64,000 bases of DNA, from contig NC_077240.1 of assembly GCF_947179165.1 (NCBI RefSeq), forward strand, positions 47,428,501 through 47,492,500, in the 5' to 3' direction. The notes beneath the pieces are model-generated. The model saw nothing but the letters and a program-made list of their open reading frames with translations, made no database searches and had not been told where the DNA came from. The DNA comes from Solanum dulcamara (Eukaryota > Streptophyta > Magnoliopsida > Solanales > Solanaceae). Positions within the stretch are counted from its first letter, which is position 1. Each line of letters opens with the position of its first letter. The translations under genes and the position numbers were made by a program. Below, one piece after another: positions 1 through 13,100 of the stretch.

Positions 1-2640
1 TTAGAGCCAGGTAGCAAGCCCATATCTATTTCTTCTTATGAGATGGCTCTAGTAGAATTGAAGAAGTTTAAAGTACAATTGGAAGATTTTTTGAATAAGG
101 GTTTATTCGACCTAGTATATCATCATGGGGTGCATCGATCTTATTTGTGAAGAAGAATGATGGTACCATGAGGATGTGTATCAACCATTGAGGTTTGATC
201 AGCTACAAGGTGTATCGATATTCTGCAAAATTGCTTTGAGATCGGGTTACCTTTAGTTAAGAGTTTGGGAATCTAATTTCCTAAAGACTGCATTCAAGAC
301 TCGTTATGGGCATTATGAGTTTGTGGTTATGTCCTTCGGGTTGACTAATGCCTGGTTGCTTTTATGGATTTGATGAATTGGGTATTTTTGAACATTATTT
401 AGACTCATTTATGATTGTCTTTATTGATGATATTTTGGTTTATTCCAAGAATGAGGTGGACCTTGTTAGTCACTTGAGGACGTTCATCAAAGATTGAGAA
501 AAGAGAAGTTGTATGCAAAATTCTCAAAATGTGAGTTTTAGCTAGAGTCTGTGGTAATCTTGGGTCATGTGGTGACCAAAGATGGTATTATGGTCGATCT
601 GACCAAGGTTGCAGCGGTCCGTGATTAGATTAGGCCTACTTTAGTTATACAATTTCAGAGTTTTATTAGGTTTGAAGCCTTTTATCATTGTTTTGTTCAG
701 GTCTTCTCCTCTATTGTAGTCCTATTGACTAGAATAACTAAAAGGACCGTGGAAATTCAGTATACCGATAAGTATGAGGCGAGCTTTCAAAAGATCAAGG
801 AGTTATAGACTTCAACACCTATTCTAGCCATACCTGGGGAGGGTGTGGCCTTCATTGTATATTATGATACTTTGGTAGTCATCTTAGGTGGTGTATTAAT
901 GCAAAAGGGTAGAATTATAGCTTATACGGTGGTGGTGTTTGTTCTGAAGTGTTGGAGGCACTATCTCTGTGGTGTGCATTGTGAGGTCTTTACTAACAGC
1001 CATAGCCTTAAGTATATCTTTTCTCATCCCAATCTAAACATGTAGCAGCGTAGGTGGTTGGAGCTATTTCAAGATGATGATATCACCATTCTTTACCATC
1101 CGAGAAAAGCTAATATGGTAGTGGACACCCTGAGTCACAAAGAATCTAGTATGGGTAGTTTGCCCTTCGTTAAGGCTGATGAGAGGCCTTTGGGTTTGGA
1201 TGTTCAGTCATTGGCTAGGTAGTTGGTTTGACTTAATATTTTACACATCATAGCATTTTGGCCTTTGTGGAGGCTAGGTCTACTTTGATGGACCATATTC
1301 ATACACACTAGTTTGAGGAAGAAAATTTGAGAGTCATTGGAGACAAAGTGTTGAAAGGTGAAGCTAAATTAGCCTCTCGTTATTTGGAGGTAATTTAGAT
1401 GATTAATGGTCGCACTTATGTGCCCAAGGTTAGTGATTGGGTACGTATGGTATTGGAGGAGGCTCATTGTTCCAAATATTCTATTCACCCTGGGGTACCA
1501 AAGATGTTTCACGACTTGAAACAAAACTATTGGTGGTTTAGCATGAAGAGGGACATTGTTAGTTTTGTAGGTAAGTGTCTAAATTGCCAACAAGTGAAGA
1601 ATGAGCAAACCATATGGTCCTATACAAAGGATACCTATTCACAAGTTGAAGTAGGAGTGTATTACCATGGATTTTGTGTGTTATCCATGGAATTGGGTAA
1701 GTATGACTCTATTTGGATGATTGTGGACCGATCGACAAAATCAGTCTATTTCCTTTTGGTAAAGACTTGCTACAATACGGAGCAGTTAGCTAGGATCTAC
1801 CTTCGTGTGATTGTTAGGTTGTATGAGGTGCCTATCTCTATTGTGTCAGATCGGGGTTCGCAGTTCACCTCTTATTTTTTGGAGGAATAACAGTGTGGTT
1901 TGGGTACATGATTAGACATGAGTTCAACATTTCATCCCAAACTAATGGCCAGTACGAGTGGACTATAAAGGTGTTAGAGGATATACCTGATGGACAAACA
2001 CTTGGTTGAGTTTGCCTATAATAACAATTATCACTACAACATTCAGATGGCACCGTTTAAACTATTATATGGTCGGAGATGCCGATCACCTATTGGGTTG
2101 ATCGATTTAGTTGTGATGGATGTATTTGATACTGATTACTCATGGATACTGTGGAGTGGTACGCTTGATTCAATATCGACTATTAATATCCAGAGTCATC
2201 AGAAAAGCTATGCAGAAAAGAGGGTTCATCCCTTAGAGTTCATGGTGGGTGATTGCGTGTGTTTCAAAATATTGCCCATAAAGGGTGTAATGGGATTCGG
2301 GAAGAAGAGAGATTGGGTGGGGTGGCTTATAATTTAGCCTTACCCCTAGATTATTAGCTGTCCATCCGGTGTTTCATATCCCCATTCTTAGCAGGTATAT
2401 ATCGGATGAGTCCCAAGTGATTTCTCATGATGTGGTAGAGTTCGTTCAGGATTTCACTTATGAGGAGGATTTGGTAGCTATTCTAGACAGGAAGCTTCGA
2501 AAGCTCAGGACCAAGCACATCACTTTAGTTAAGGTACAGTGGTGACATCGACCTATTGAGGAGGTGACTTGGGAGTTAGAGTCTGACATGTGGCCTCGGT
2601 GCCCTCAGCTTTTTGAGACTCCTAGTACTTTCCTTTATCT
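1..2640 (+). pseudogene. Element F pol remnant: reverse transcriptase, RNase H, integrase
   Basis: Decayed polyprotein of a Ty3/gypsy element. Order seen: reverse transcriptase (about 1-640, with a VFIDDILVYS-like active-site stretch near 415-450), RNase H (open at 845-1045, with a YYD stretch at the start), integrase zinc-binding region (near 1460-1590, with H-x5-H-like and KCLNCQQ), integrase core (VDRSTKS near 1727, SDRGSQF near 1848), and the C-terminal part ending in the LDRKLRKLR type of Tekay/Del elements (near 2485-2510). Stops and frameshifts are frequent; the longest open stretches are 1399-1890 and 1990-2337. The integrase CxxC is intact here, unlike in B, C and D. Not functional. 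Confidence 0.88.
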
Positions 2641-2678
2641 TATGTTCAAGAACAAACATAATTTTTAGTGGTGGATAT

Positions 2679-3411
2679 TGTAATGACCTTAAGGGTAATT
2701 TTTGGAATTCTCAAGAAATAATAATGTTACCCCTCTTTCTAGTATCCCCGAGTGTTCTTTGACTAATTCGTGTGGTTGGATTTGTTTGAGTCGTATTAGA
2801 GTGTTAATTGTGCAGGTTTTTTTATTTAAGGCTTCAGTTGTTCTTAGCGTAATTTTTGATACCATTCGAAGTTTCGAGTCTTAGAATGGAATTCCATAAA
2901 TTTCATCAGTTCTGAAATATGGAAATTGTTCTAGAAGAGTCATTGGAATTAGCTTTGGGGTTGATACGTGGATTTGAGGTCATAAGTTGGAAAGTGTGGT
3001 TTTAAATGAGTTGGTTTGACTATGGTGAACATACTAAGATACGAGCCTCGAATGAAAATTCTATCAGTTCCATTGTGTTCGAAATGTCGAGTTTGGTCTA
3101 GTTGAACATTGACTTAAAGGCCCGAGACTTTAATTGTCGTTTTGATATTTTAGGCTAAAAATTGAGTTTTAGGTCAAAAGAGGGTAATTTCTTCGGAATG
3201 ACTTCTTTGAGGAAATTTTACAATTCCATTGAGTCCGAAATATCGATTTTAGTATTGTAGCATATTCGATTTAATTTTGTTGGACCACAAACAAATTCTG
3301 AAGAGCCAATCAGAGTAATTATTTGGGTTGTGTGTCAGCTGTTGTTTCTGGTTCTGGTGCTTCTTACTTTTATTCATCGCGATTGCGACCTTAGGCCATA
3401 AGATTAAGATG
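2679..3411 (+). repeat. Element F 3' LTR, left piece
   Basis: Begins TGTAATGACC directly after the end of pol; the polypurine tract before it is poor (GTGGTGGATAT). Ends where element A begins with TGTTACACC. The last 50 bases carry CGCGATTGCGACC. No gene is seen in it; the open frame at 2702-2884 matches nothing I recognise. Confidence 0.75.
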
Positions 3412-6400
3412 TGTTACACCACGCACTCTTGACCTCAGAATGTCTCTTAAGCTTCTTAGAAGTTATCAAGTGAGTTAGATAATCTACTACACTATCATAC
3501 AACTCTAAGGAAGGGAGAATGTGATACCCCATGGTAAGGAAGGTTGGAAATAGGTTATAAGAATTCGAGGGGAGTTGGAGGCCAAGAAATGAGTCGTAGG
3601 ATTCGACTTACTTACGAAATCTACCAACTTGGAAGTCTTACAAAGTTAAGCTACTTTAATACAAGTCGAGCTTACGTAGCAAGGAGTACACGGGTTCTTA
3701 AAGTAAGATGAGATTACGAACCCACAAATAGGGAGAAGAGCGACACGTGGCAGCAAGAGGAGGAGCCACATGGCAGCTTGGAAAGGTGACACATCGTAGA
3801 AGGTTACCCACCTGCTTAGGGTCAAGTAGGTGACCCACTTGCTTGGGGGGTGGGCCCCACAAGGACACATGGCTACGAATATGAAGAACTTAGAGAATAA
3901 GGGAGCATAGCTACGAATTGCTCCCTTCAAAGGTGAGTTCCAATTTTTCTCCATGAATTAATTATCTAAGGTGTTCCTCGTTCACGTGGAGGTATATATA
4001 TGTATTTTATGATAACTAAGGAGTCATTGCTTCATTTCTACACCTAGAAACGTGAAGAGAAATACGTTAGGAGCAAGAGGAGGAGGGCTACGGGTTTGTC
4101 CACCTTGAGGTAAGTGTCCGACTTTCGTTTCGTGAATTAATTATTTAAGGTATCCCAAGGTTACATAACAATGTTTAATAGAATAAACTCACAATTTGGG
4201 GCAACAAAGAAGTGACACAAACAGTCCACTTTGTTTCAGCACGTCAAGAGATTTCTGAGGCGAGTTTTCGTGAGTTTTGCCAAATTTTGGTTAAAGTAAG
4301 GCCTTTCCTTTCAATTTGGATATTTTGGTATTGTTATGTAGTATATTACACGTCTTTGAATTGGATGTAAATACGAAAATTTCATAATGATGCTTGACGT
4401 TAGAAATAATCTAAATTGAAGTCGTTATAGTTTAATTGAAATCGAGTAGGGTGTTCTGTTGTGGTGCTGCAGCTGTAGGTGGTGTGGTGGTGTGTTGCAG
4501 GGATAAAAAGTATTCTAAAAGAGGTTTGGGATCTACTGGTTTCATCCACACAACCCTCCGCTTCGTACGGTTAAAGGTTTTACAAAATAGAGACTAGAAA
4601 CCCTATTTTGGGTATCATAATTTTAAGCGAGTCGTTTGTAGTTTGTATTGTGTAATGTTGATGTGAATTTCTTCTATATATGCTGCAGGTTTTTGTTTTT
4701 GGTTGGCTTTAGTGATTAGGGATGTAATTGGAAATTCGGATAGGGCATGTTATAGGGGACGTGCTGCCCAATTTCCGGTAACGCCTTAACTAACTAAAGA
4801 ACTAGTCAAGAAGACGAGCGAGAAAATGAGTTCTATGAATACTTGGGTGAAACTTAAGATGATGAAAAGTCAAGGGTTGTTGATATTATTATTTCTTCCA
4901 TATTGAATAGGTTCAAAGGATGACGAGGCGAACGTGATAAAGAGTAACCCGAATGAGGTATGTAAAATTTTCTCTTGGCATGTTTTTGGCATAAGTATGT
5001 AAAGCCATATCTCTTTCCTTTTGGTGTGTCTTAGACTTAAGTGAATTGTATGTGAAATGTGGGGATAGTTCCATTCCCAGAACTCCAAGTACGCATCATA
5101 ATCCCTATCCACTACTTGATATTGGAACCCCTGCAAGAACCGAGTATTGCCTTTCAAAGCTTCTACGTGCTAAAAAGTAGTGTATGGGAAGCTACCTTTC
5201 CTTTTCCCTGAGATGTATTTAACATAAAAATGAGGTTATGATGTCATGGCTGTTCACCGAGCCCCATGATGGGCCGGGTACAAAATATGCATATGATAAC
5301 CACACGCAGGAAGGTACAGACTATATAGAGCTTATTCTCTTTCTTCTTTTGGCATGTCTTAGTTGTATGTTAAATATGATACGAGCTCTGGGGTAATTCC
5401 ATTATTAAGCATCTCCTATTTACTTCTGGATATCAAACTCTTATGGTAGTTGAACTATTTTCCTTGAAACTTCTATATGATAAAGAGGTAACAAATGTAC
5501 AGGCTCCAGGTCCTAAAGACTATATGACAACAAGTGGTTCTGGTTCCATAAGCGATTAGGCCTTACTTTAGTACATGTCTAGGGTCCCCGAGATTACAAT
5601 TAATATAGCCCATAATGGAAATTAGAGGGCATTCGAGATGACTACCCTACTACTCATGTCCTCAGATGATGGCTTAATCCTTTTATACTATCGAGTCTTT
5701 GATAATGTTTTAAATTGCATATGGTTACTCACTACTCTACTCGTGCATACTATAACCCTTATATCACCTAGTCCCGGGCCAGGTACGTAGAAATACGCAG
5801 TTCACTGCATTATCTAATGAGTCCCTCACTAAAAGGCCGGGTATGTATGTATATATATAATGATGTGATATGATAAGGTGGTCATGGTGCCAGGCCTATG
5901 ATGGTCCTGCAGATATGATTCACTAAATCCCTGATAGGGCCGACTATATTGTAAAATTTGAGCATGCATGCTTTTATGATTCATAGGGTACAGGTACAGG
6001 TTTCTAATTTGATATTTTATCCCCTGCTTCTCTATTTCAGATATGCTTTCAGTTGTATTTTGTTATGGTTTACATACTCAGTACATATGTCATACTGACC
6101 CCCTTTTTTCGGGGAGATGTGTTTTATGCCCGCAGGTACATATATAGGTTTTTAGAGTCCGTAAGCTTAGGATTCCACTCAACTCAGCTGGAAGAGGCCC
6201 TATTGTATCTGAGCCTAGTTTTTAGTACTGACCGCTGATGTATGTAATTATTTTCATTTATTCAAAGGCACAGCGGGGGCCTTGTCCCACCATATGTTAT
6301 TGTCACTACTCAATAGAGGTCTGTAGACATTTATATGTGGGTTGTATATGTCAGTTTGGTTCATCTAGGTTTGTATGATATGTGGTACATGTTATTATGT

Positions 6401-6604
6401 TATGGCAGCCTTGTTGGCTTGCGTGCCCTTTCATGATGTAATACAAATGAAAGAGGCTACAGGTTTATGAAAATATTATCACCCAATCGGGTTCTGATGT
6501 ATAGTATTATATTGTTTATAGTTCAACTAGACCACAACTGATCAATATGTATACGGGGGTCCAGGTTGGACCCCAATCGCGGCCTACGAGGTTGGGTCAT
6601 GATA
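3412..6604 (+). repeat. Element A 5' LTR (3.19 kb)
   Basis: Homologous to 10101-13442. Compared with that copy it lacks about 140 bp after the GGGGGGTGGGCCCCAC block near 3850, including a G-box palindrome, and it has one fewer copy of the AGGGCCGGGTA repeat unit. Open frames inside it (for example 4870-5157 minus and 6053-6238 plus) recur in the 3' LTR only because the LTRs are copies; I do not call them genes. Confidence 0.85.
4110..4115 (+). promoter_or_regulatory. Splice-donor-like site in A 5' LTR
   Basis: GAG|GTAAGT. The same place reads GAG|GTAAGT in the A 3' LTR (10912) and AAG|GTAAGC in E (44992). A TTTCAG acceptor-like site follows at 4237-4239. Inferred only. Confidence 0.4.
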
Positions 6605-7086
6605 CCAGTGGTATCATAGCAGTTCGTCCTTAGAGTGTCCATAGACTGTATCTAGTAGAGTCTTGTTTATCGATGTGTTGTGCACCACATCTATAAATAA
6701 TAGGCTACAGGACATTTAGGATGCTACCTTTCTTTCACATCTGAGATCGTGCTATAGATACGAGTCATAGGAAACCTCCTTATACTAATCTTGGATTTTA
6801 GTAGAAGGACGACATCAATAAAATAAAGTAATTGACGACATGGGAAGTTACAAAGCATGCAGGTAAGTAAAGGCACTAATGATATCTATTGGGTAAGGTA
6901 TTGACATATGATTGAAATGTAAAGCCAAAACCTGAAAGAAAGGTAGATCGGAAAGTGTAACAGATGCAGTTCGAAGTTGGATATACGAGGTAAGTCCATT
7001 ATTTTTATCTTATTGTTGATACTAAAATCCCTGTGTGGATGCGATATGACATGATATTCAAAGACCTGTCTGGTTGTGGTATGATA

Positions 7087-7088
<2 letters not shown>

Positions 7089-7123
<35 letters not shown>
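7089..7123. repeat. (TA)n microsatellite
   Basis: About 17 uninterrupted TA units within the interior of element A. Confidence 0.95.
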
Positions 7124-7128
<5 letters not shown>

Positions 7129-9359
7129 CCTTGTGAGGCATTGTTGGTATTTTCTGCGTGCAGGTTTTGGGATAGTAAAGAGTATAGAGGAAACTCTGTC
7201 GAAATATTTCCAGTACAGGGAAAGGGAATGAAACATAGATTCTTAATATGTCTTAGAAGTGGATACCGAGTACCCCCATTATGTTTAACTAAAGATGTAA
7301 GAGGTACTCTACATGTTGTCTATAAGGGGAACCCTTTTTACTTAGGGAATTTTATTTTGAAGAATTAAAAGCCTATCTCGGCAGTAAAGTTTAGACCATG
7401 GCATCTTTAGCCGTATTTGTATCATAGGAAAACAACTCGGGTTGAAGGGTAAGATGTCCAGTAATTGAGTTTCACTTTCCTTGAAAAGTACCAAGCCCTA
7501 ACTCTTAGTTGTAAATTAGATAAGTTGTTCATAACTCGAGGATAAACTCAGAGGGATACCATGTGGGTCAAGGGTTAAGAGGTACTGTGATGTTTAAGGG
7601 ATTCTAGTTTTCTTCTAATGGTGGTTGGAGAGTGCTCTATCACAACAGTTTATTAGTTCTCCACTAACTAATTGGAGAAAGAAATTCTAACAAAAGCACC
7701 CCAAAGAGTTGTCATGAATGGAATATGAGTACGAACTAAATGGGGGATGTGTAAGTATGAATTTCAAGGGTGGTACAACAATACGGGGATAAAGTAAGAC
7801 CATTAGTAAGGCACACTTGGTATGTGTTGACTAAGTTAAAAGCCTGTGTTGGGAACACAGTAAGCGCAATGGGCATAAGGTATAAAGGAATGATGCGTGG
7901 CTCCGAAAATAATTGAATCCTTAGGAGACAAAGATGGCAAACTTATGGAATCAATGGCGCAACTTACATTCACCCCGAGAAACGAAGGATATAGGTTGGG
8001 ATAAAGATACTACTTCAAAAGCACCTTGGACAGTTATCGTCAAAATACTAGTACTGCCTAGTTAAAAATGGAACGGCTACAAGTGTGGATTAACCTTTCA
8101 TAAAGATAAGTAGAATGTGGCCTTGGATGAGTTGTTTCCTGGGTCACACTATTCAATACAGATTAGTAGATAAAATATCACATTATGTATGGGAAGGCTC
8201 TTGTCGCTTCGTGATATGGCCGAGGTTCTGTACATGGATAATCAGGTTATAAAATATGCAGAAAGATGGGGACATGATATAGTACCCAGTGGATTAGGGA
8301 AGGAGATTGGACGAATTTGAGACTAGACATAGAGACATAGGGCAAGGTATAACAGATAAAAGTATAAGTACCCTTTAAAGGGGGGAAGCCAATGAGAAAA
8401 TTGCAAGATTAAGGTGGAGGCAATTGATATGGAAACATATTTAAGATGGACATTTAAACTTCAAGAATATCCCATGCTGAAGCAAGTTAGAAGGGCTGAA
8501 ATAAAAAATAATTAGGTAAAAGTCAAAATGGTAGTTAAGGCAGTGTTAAGAAGATTTGGCCAGGTCCTGCACGATACAACGTTAGAAGATGGGTATACAA
8601 AAAGGAAAGGGTATGACTAGGTAATGGTACCGAATGACTTAAGTAATCGTTTGAAGGATAACGATACAATGCTGAGTCAAAAGCCAAGATATTGGCTATA
8701 GAGTTGGTCGTGAATGATGTTGCGATAGATAAACAACCAAGGAAAAGGAATAGAAAACCTCCTATGGTAGGAGATGAGAAGAGCAAAGAGGGAGTAAGGG
8801 AAAAGAAAGAAGTATAATAAGATGGGACAAGCAAGTTTCAATGTGAGTGTGATGTGTATAGTAGAATGAACCAAGAGATGGACAGACTATGTCTACCTCC
8901 TACGAATTACATCACAATGGTTGTGCAACCTATGGGTATGTATATATAAGCATCAGGCTAAGTGAGTAAGTATATGACAAAAGGAATAGGGGTTCAATAA
9001 TGGCAATGAAGTTATGATATTTTGAATACCCTACCAAGAGATACGAAGATAGGTTAAGCCAAACTACCGAGATGGAATTAGCACTATGGGAAAAGTAAGA
9101 CATGGCCACGGTTGGACCAAAGATCTACTCCGACACCGAATGTAAGATAAGGGAGAAGATGGCAAGGTAACCCATGAGACCTAGCGAGATGACGCTAAGA
9201 TATTTCTTAGGTTAAGTTGAGCACCTTCTCATATTCTTGTAAAGGTAAAGGATGACACGAGTTAACGTATCTAAAGTGTTACAAGATGGGACAAGCTGAG
9301 ATAAGGAGATTGTGAAATGATTTAACCAAGAGGAGCAGAACTAATGGGTTACTAAAAGA

Positions 9360-9970
9360 TGGCGGATTTAATTTGCCTACAAGAATGGCTACCATTCCAG
9401 TATCCATATGACCCCATACAAGACATTGTATGATAGAGCGTATAAGTCCCCCTATTGGGGAAAACACTAAAAGGCCCCGACATAATTGAACAACCTATTG
9501 ACTAGAAGCCTAGAGTCGACAGAAGTGATATGCAAATAATTGACATCAACAATCAGAGTTTAAATTGATGATTAGGTGTTCGTAACAGGGTCACCCAGGA
9601 AAGGAGTAATAAGATTTGGCGATAAAAGGAAACTTAGCCCAAAATATATTAAACCTTATCAAGTTGCTTGTAAGATGGACAAAGTTGATTGTAAGTTGAA
9701 CTTACCACCTGATTACGAAACTACACGCCCAATACGTCTGATACAGATACTTCACAAATGTACTGGTGATCCACCTAGAGTATGTCCCATAGATGATGTC
9801 CACGAAATGGAATCCTGCGAGGAACAACCTATCGCCATCTTGGATCGGCAAATTAGAAGGTTGCGAAATAAAATGTGACTTCTATCAAGGTATTGTGGCA
9901 AAACAAAAACTAGAAAGGGGATGACTTGGGAAGTCAAAAAAGAAATGGAGAATGCATCCTTATTTGTCCC
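9360..9970 (+). pseudogene. Element A integrase C-terminal remnant
   Basis: Near 9383 the frame reads NGYHSSIHMTPYKTLY, the late integrase-core signature of Ty3/gypsy elements. A frameshift and stop precede FVTGSPRKGVIRFG at 9576. The open stretch 9576-9878 continues with KLSPKYIKPYQV and ends ILDRQIRRLRNK, the Tekay/Del-type C-terminal tail. No upstream integrase active-site residues were found, so this is the 3' end only. It lies directly before the polypurine tract and 3' LTR, as expected. Confidence 0.82.
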
Positions 9971-10086
9971 CTATATACAAAGGTAATCTAAAACCCTAAA
10001 TGGATTGGGAGACGACGATTATAAAGAACCCCCGAAATCCTTATAAAACCCTACAAGGTAAGTTAATATTCAAGGATGAATGTTCT

Positions 10087-10100
10087 AAAGGGGGGAAGGA
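10087..10100 (+). other. Polypurine tract of element A
   Basis: AAAGGGGGGAAGGA directly before the LTR start TGTTACACCCC. It fixes the 3' LTR start at 10101 rather than at the later TGTGATACTCC (10208). Confidence 0.75.
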
Positions 10101-13100
10101 TGTTACACCCCACACTCTTGAGCTCAGAATGTCTCTTAAGTTTCTTAGAAGTTATCAAGTGAGTCGGATAATATACTACACTATCACCAACTCTAAGAAA
10201 GGGAGAATGTGATACTCCATTGTAGGAAAGGTTAGAAATAGGTTATAAGAATTAGAGGGGAGTTGGAGGACAAGAAATAAGTCATAGGACTCGACTTACT
10301 TACGGAATCTACCAACTCAGAAGTCTTACAAAGTTAAGCTACTTGAATGTAAGTCGAGCTTACGTAGAAAGGAGTACACAGGTTTTTAAAGTAAGAGGAG
10401 ATTACGAACCCATGAATAGAGAGAAGAGAGACATGTGGCAGGAAGAGGAGGTGCCACATGGCATCTTGGGAAAGTTACATGTGGCAGCAGGTGACCCACC
10501 TACTTGGGGTCAAGTAGGTAACCCACCTACTTGGGGGGTGGGCCCCACAAGGACACATGAAAGCCTAGGAGGCATGGCATGGATACGTGTCCCAATAGAG
10601 AATGGACACGTGTTACCCTATGGGGATGACACATGTCACCTCCTAAGGAGGTGTATACATGCACCTTATAATGACTAAAAGTCATTCTTTTGTTCATACT
10701 TAGCCAAAAATTGAAGAAATTGGAGAATATGTGAGTTCTAATTTTTCTCCATTAATTAATTATATAATGTGTTCCTCGATCACATGGATGTATATATATA
10801 TATGTATTTTATGATGACTAAGGATTCATTTCTTCATCCCTACACCTAGAGACTTGAAGAGAAATACGTTAGGAGCAAAAGGAGGAGGGCTACGGGTTTG
10901 GTCACCTTGAGGTAAGTCTCCGACTTTCGTTCCATGAATTAATTATTTAAGGTATCCTGCGGTTACATAACAGTGTTTAATAGCATAAAATCACAATTTG
11001 GGATAGCGAAGAAGTGACACAAACAGTCCTCTTTACTTTAGCACGTCAAGAGATTTTCGAGTAAGGTAAGGCCTTTCCTTCAATTTGGAGGTTTTGGTAG
11101 TGTTATGGAGTATATTAAACGTCTTGTAATTGGATGGAAATATGAAAATTTCATAAAGATGCTTGACGTTAGAAATAATCTAAATTGAAGTCGTTATAGT
11201 TAAATTGAAATCGAGTAGGGTGTTGTGCTGTGGTGCTGCGACTGTAGGTGATGTGGTGGTGTATTGCAGGGCTAAAAAGTATTCTAAAAGAGGTATGGTA
11301 TATGCTGGTTTTACCCACATGACCCTCCGCTTTGTACGGTTAAAGGTTTTACAAAATAGAGACTAGAAACCCTATTTTGGGTATCATAATTTTGAACGAG
11401 TTGTTTGGAGTTTGTATTGTATAATGTTGATGTAAATTTCTTGTATATATGATGCATATTGTTGTTGTTGGTTGGCTGTAGTGATTAGGGATGTAATTGG
11501 AAATTCGGATAGGGTATTTTATAGGGGAGGTACTGCCCGATTTCCGGTAATGCCTTAACTAACTAAAGAACTAGTTGAGAAGACGAGCGAGAAAATGAGT
11601 TCTATGAATACTTGGGTGCATTAAGATATAGAAAAGTCAAGGTTTGTTGATATTCGTATTTCTTCTGTTCTGAATAGGTTCAAAGGACGATGAGGCGAAC
11701 GTGACAAAGAGTAACCCAAAAGAGGTATGTGAAGCTTTCTCTTGGCATGTTTTTGGCATAAGTATGTAAAGCCATCTCTCTTTCCTTTTGGCGTGTCTTA
11801 GACTTAAGTGAATTATATGTGAAATGTGGGGATAGTTCCATTCACAGAAATCCAAGTACGCCTCATAATCCCTATCCATTGCTTGATATTGGAACCCTTG
11901 TAAGAACTGAGTATTGCCTTTCAAAGCTTCTACATTCTAAAAAGTAGTCTATGGGAAGCTACCTTTCCTTTTCTCTGAGATGTATTTGACATAAAAATGA
12001 GGTTATGATGACATGGCTGTTCACCAAGCCCCATGATGGGCCGGGTACTAAATGTGTTCATATGATGACCACATGCAGGAAGGTACAGACTATATAGAGC
12101 TTATTCTCTTTCTTCTTTTGGCATGTCTTAGTTGTAAGTTAAACATGATACGAGCTCTGGGGTAATTCCATTCCTAAGCATCTCCTATTTATTTCTGGAT
12201 ATCAAACTCTTATGGTAGTTGAACTATTTTCCTTGAAACTTCTATATGCTAAAGAGGTACCAAATGTACAAGCTCTAGGTCCTAAAGACTATTTGACAAC
12301 AAGTGGTTCTAGTTCCATAAGCGATTGGGCCTTAATTTAGTACATGTCTAGGGTCCCTGAGATTACAATTGATATAGCCCATAATGGAAATTAGAGGGCA
12401 CTCGCGAAGACTACCCTACTACTCGGGTCCTCAGACGATGGCTTAATCCTTTTATACTGTCGAGTCTTTGATAATGTTTTAAATTATATATGGTTACTCA
12501 CTACTCTACTCGTGCATATTGTAACCCTTCTAACACCGATTCCCAGGCTGTGTACATAGACATGCGCAGTTCACTATATTATCCACCGATTCCCTCACTA
12601 AAGGGCCAGGTACGCTATACAAGGACATGATAATGCAATGACATGAAAAACTCATTGAGTCTCTCACTAGAGGGCTGGGTATGAATGTATATATATGATG
12701 ATGTGATGTGATAAGGTGGTGATGGCACTGGGCCTATGATGGTCCTACAGATATGATTCATCGGATCCCTGATAGCACCGGCTATATTGTATAATTTAAG
12801 CATGCATGCTTTTATGATTCACAGGGTACAGGTACAGGTTTCTCATTTGATATTTTATCCCCTACTTCTCTATTTTAGATATGCTTCTAGTTGTATTATG
12901 TTATTTCTTACATACTCAATACATATATCGTAGTGACCTCCTTTCTTCAGGGGGTTGCGTTTCATGCCCGCAGGTACAGATATAGGTTTTGGGAGTCCGT
13001 CAGCTTAGGATTCCACGTAGCTCAGTTGGAAGAGGCCCCATTGTATCGGATCCTAGTTTTTAGTACTAACCACTAATGTATATAATTACTTTTATTTATT

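Larger units (their letters stand above)
6605..10100 (+). other. Element A interior, mostly non-coding
   Basis: A leader with PBS-like TGGTATCATAGCAG (6609 on) is followed by about 2.6 kb in which I find no gag, protease or reverse transcriptase motif on either strand, only short stop-filled frames and a (TA)n run. Integrase remnants begin near 9360. This looks like a deletion derivative or a large non-autonomous element rather than an ordinary decayed copy. Confidence 0.6.

Noticed and set aside
3520..3530. TGTGATACCCC as the start of A's LTR, after the purine run AAGGAAGGGAGAA
   Set aside because: Similarity between the two copies extends about 108 bp further left, to TGTTACACC after a better polypurine tract, and E also starts TGTTATATCCC.
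4870..5157. 95-codon minus-strand frame conserved at 11637-11924
   Set aside because: The two copies are the same place in the two LTRs of element A; similarity reflects LTR duplication, not coding constraint.
6605..6630. Possible tRNA gene from TGGTATCATAGCAG-type text after LTRs
   Set aside because: These are primer-binding sites complementary to the 3' end of initiator tRNA-Met; no cloverleaf is present.
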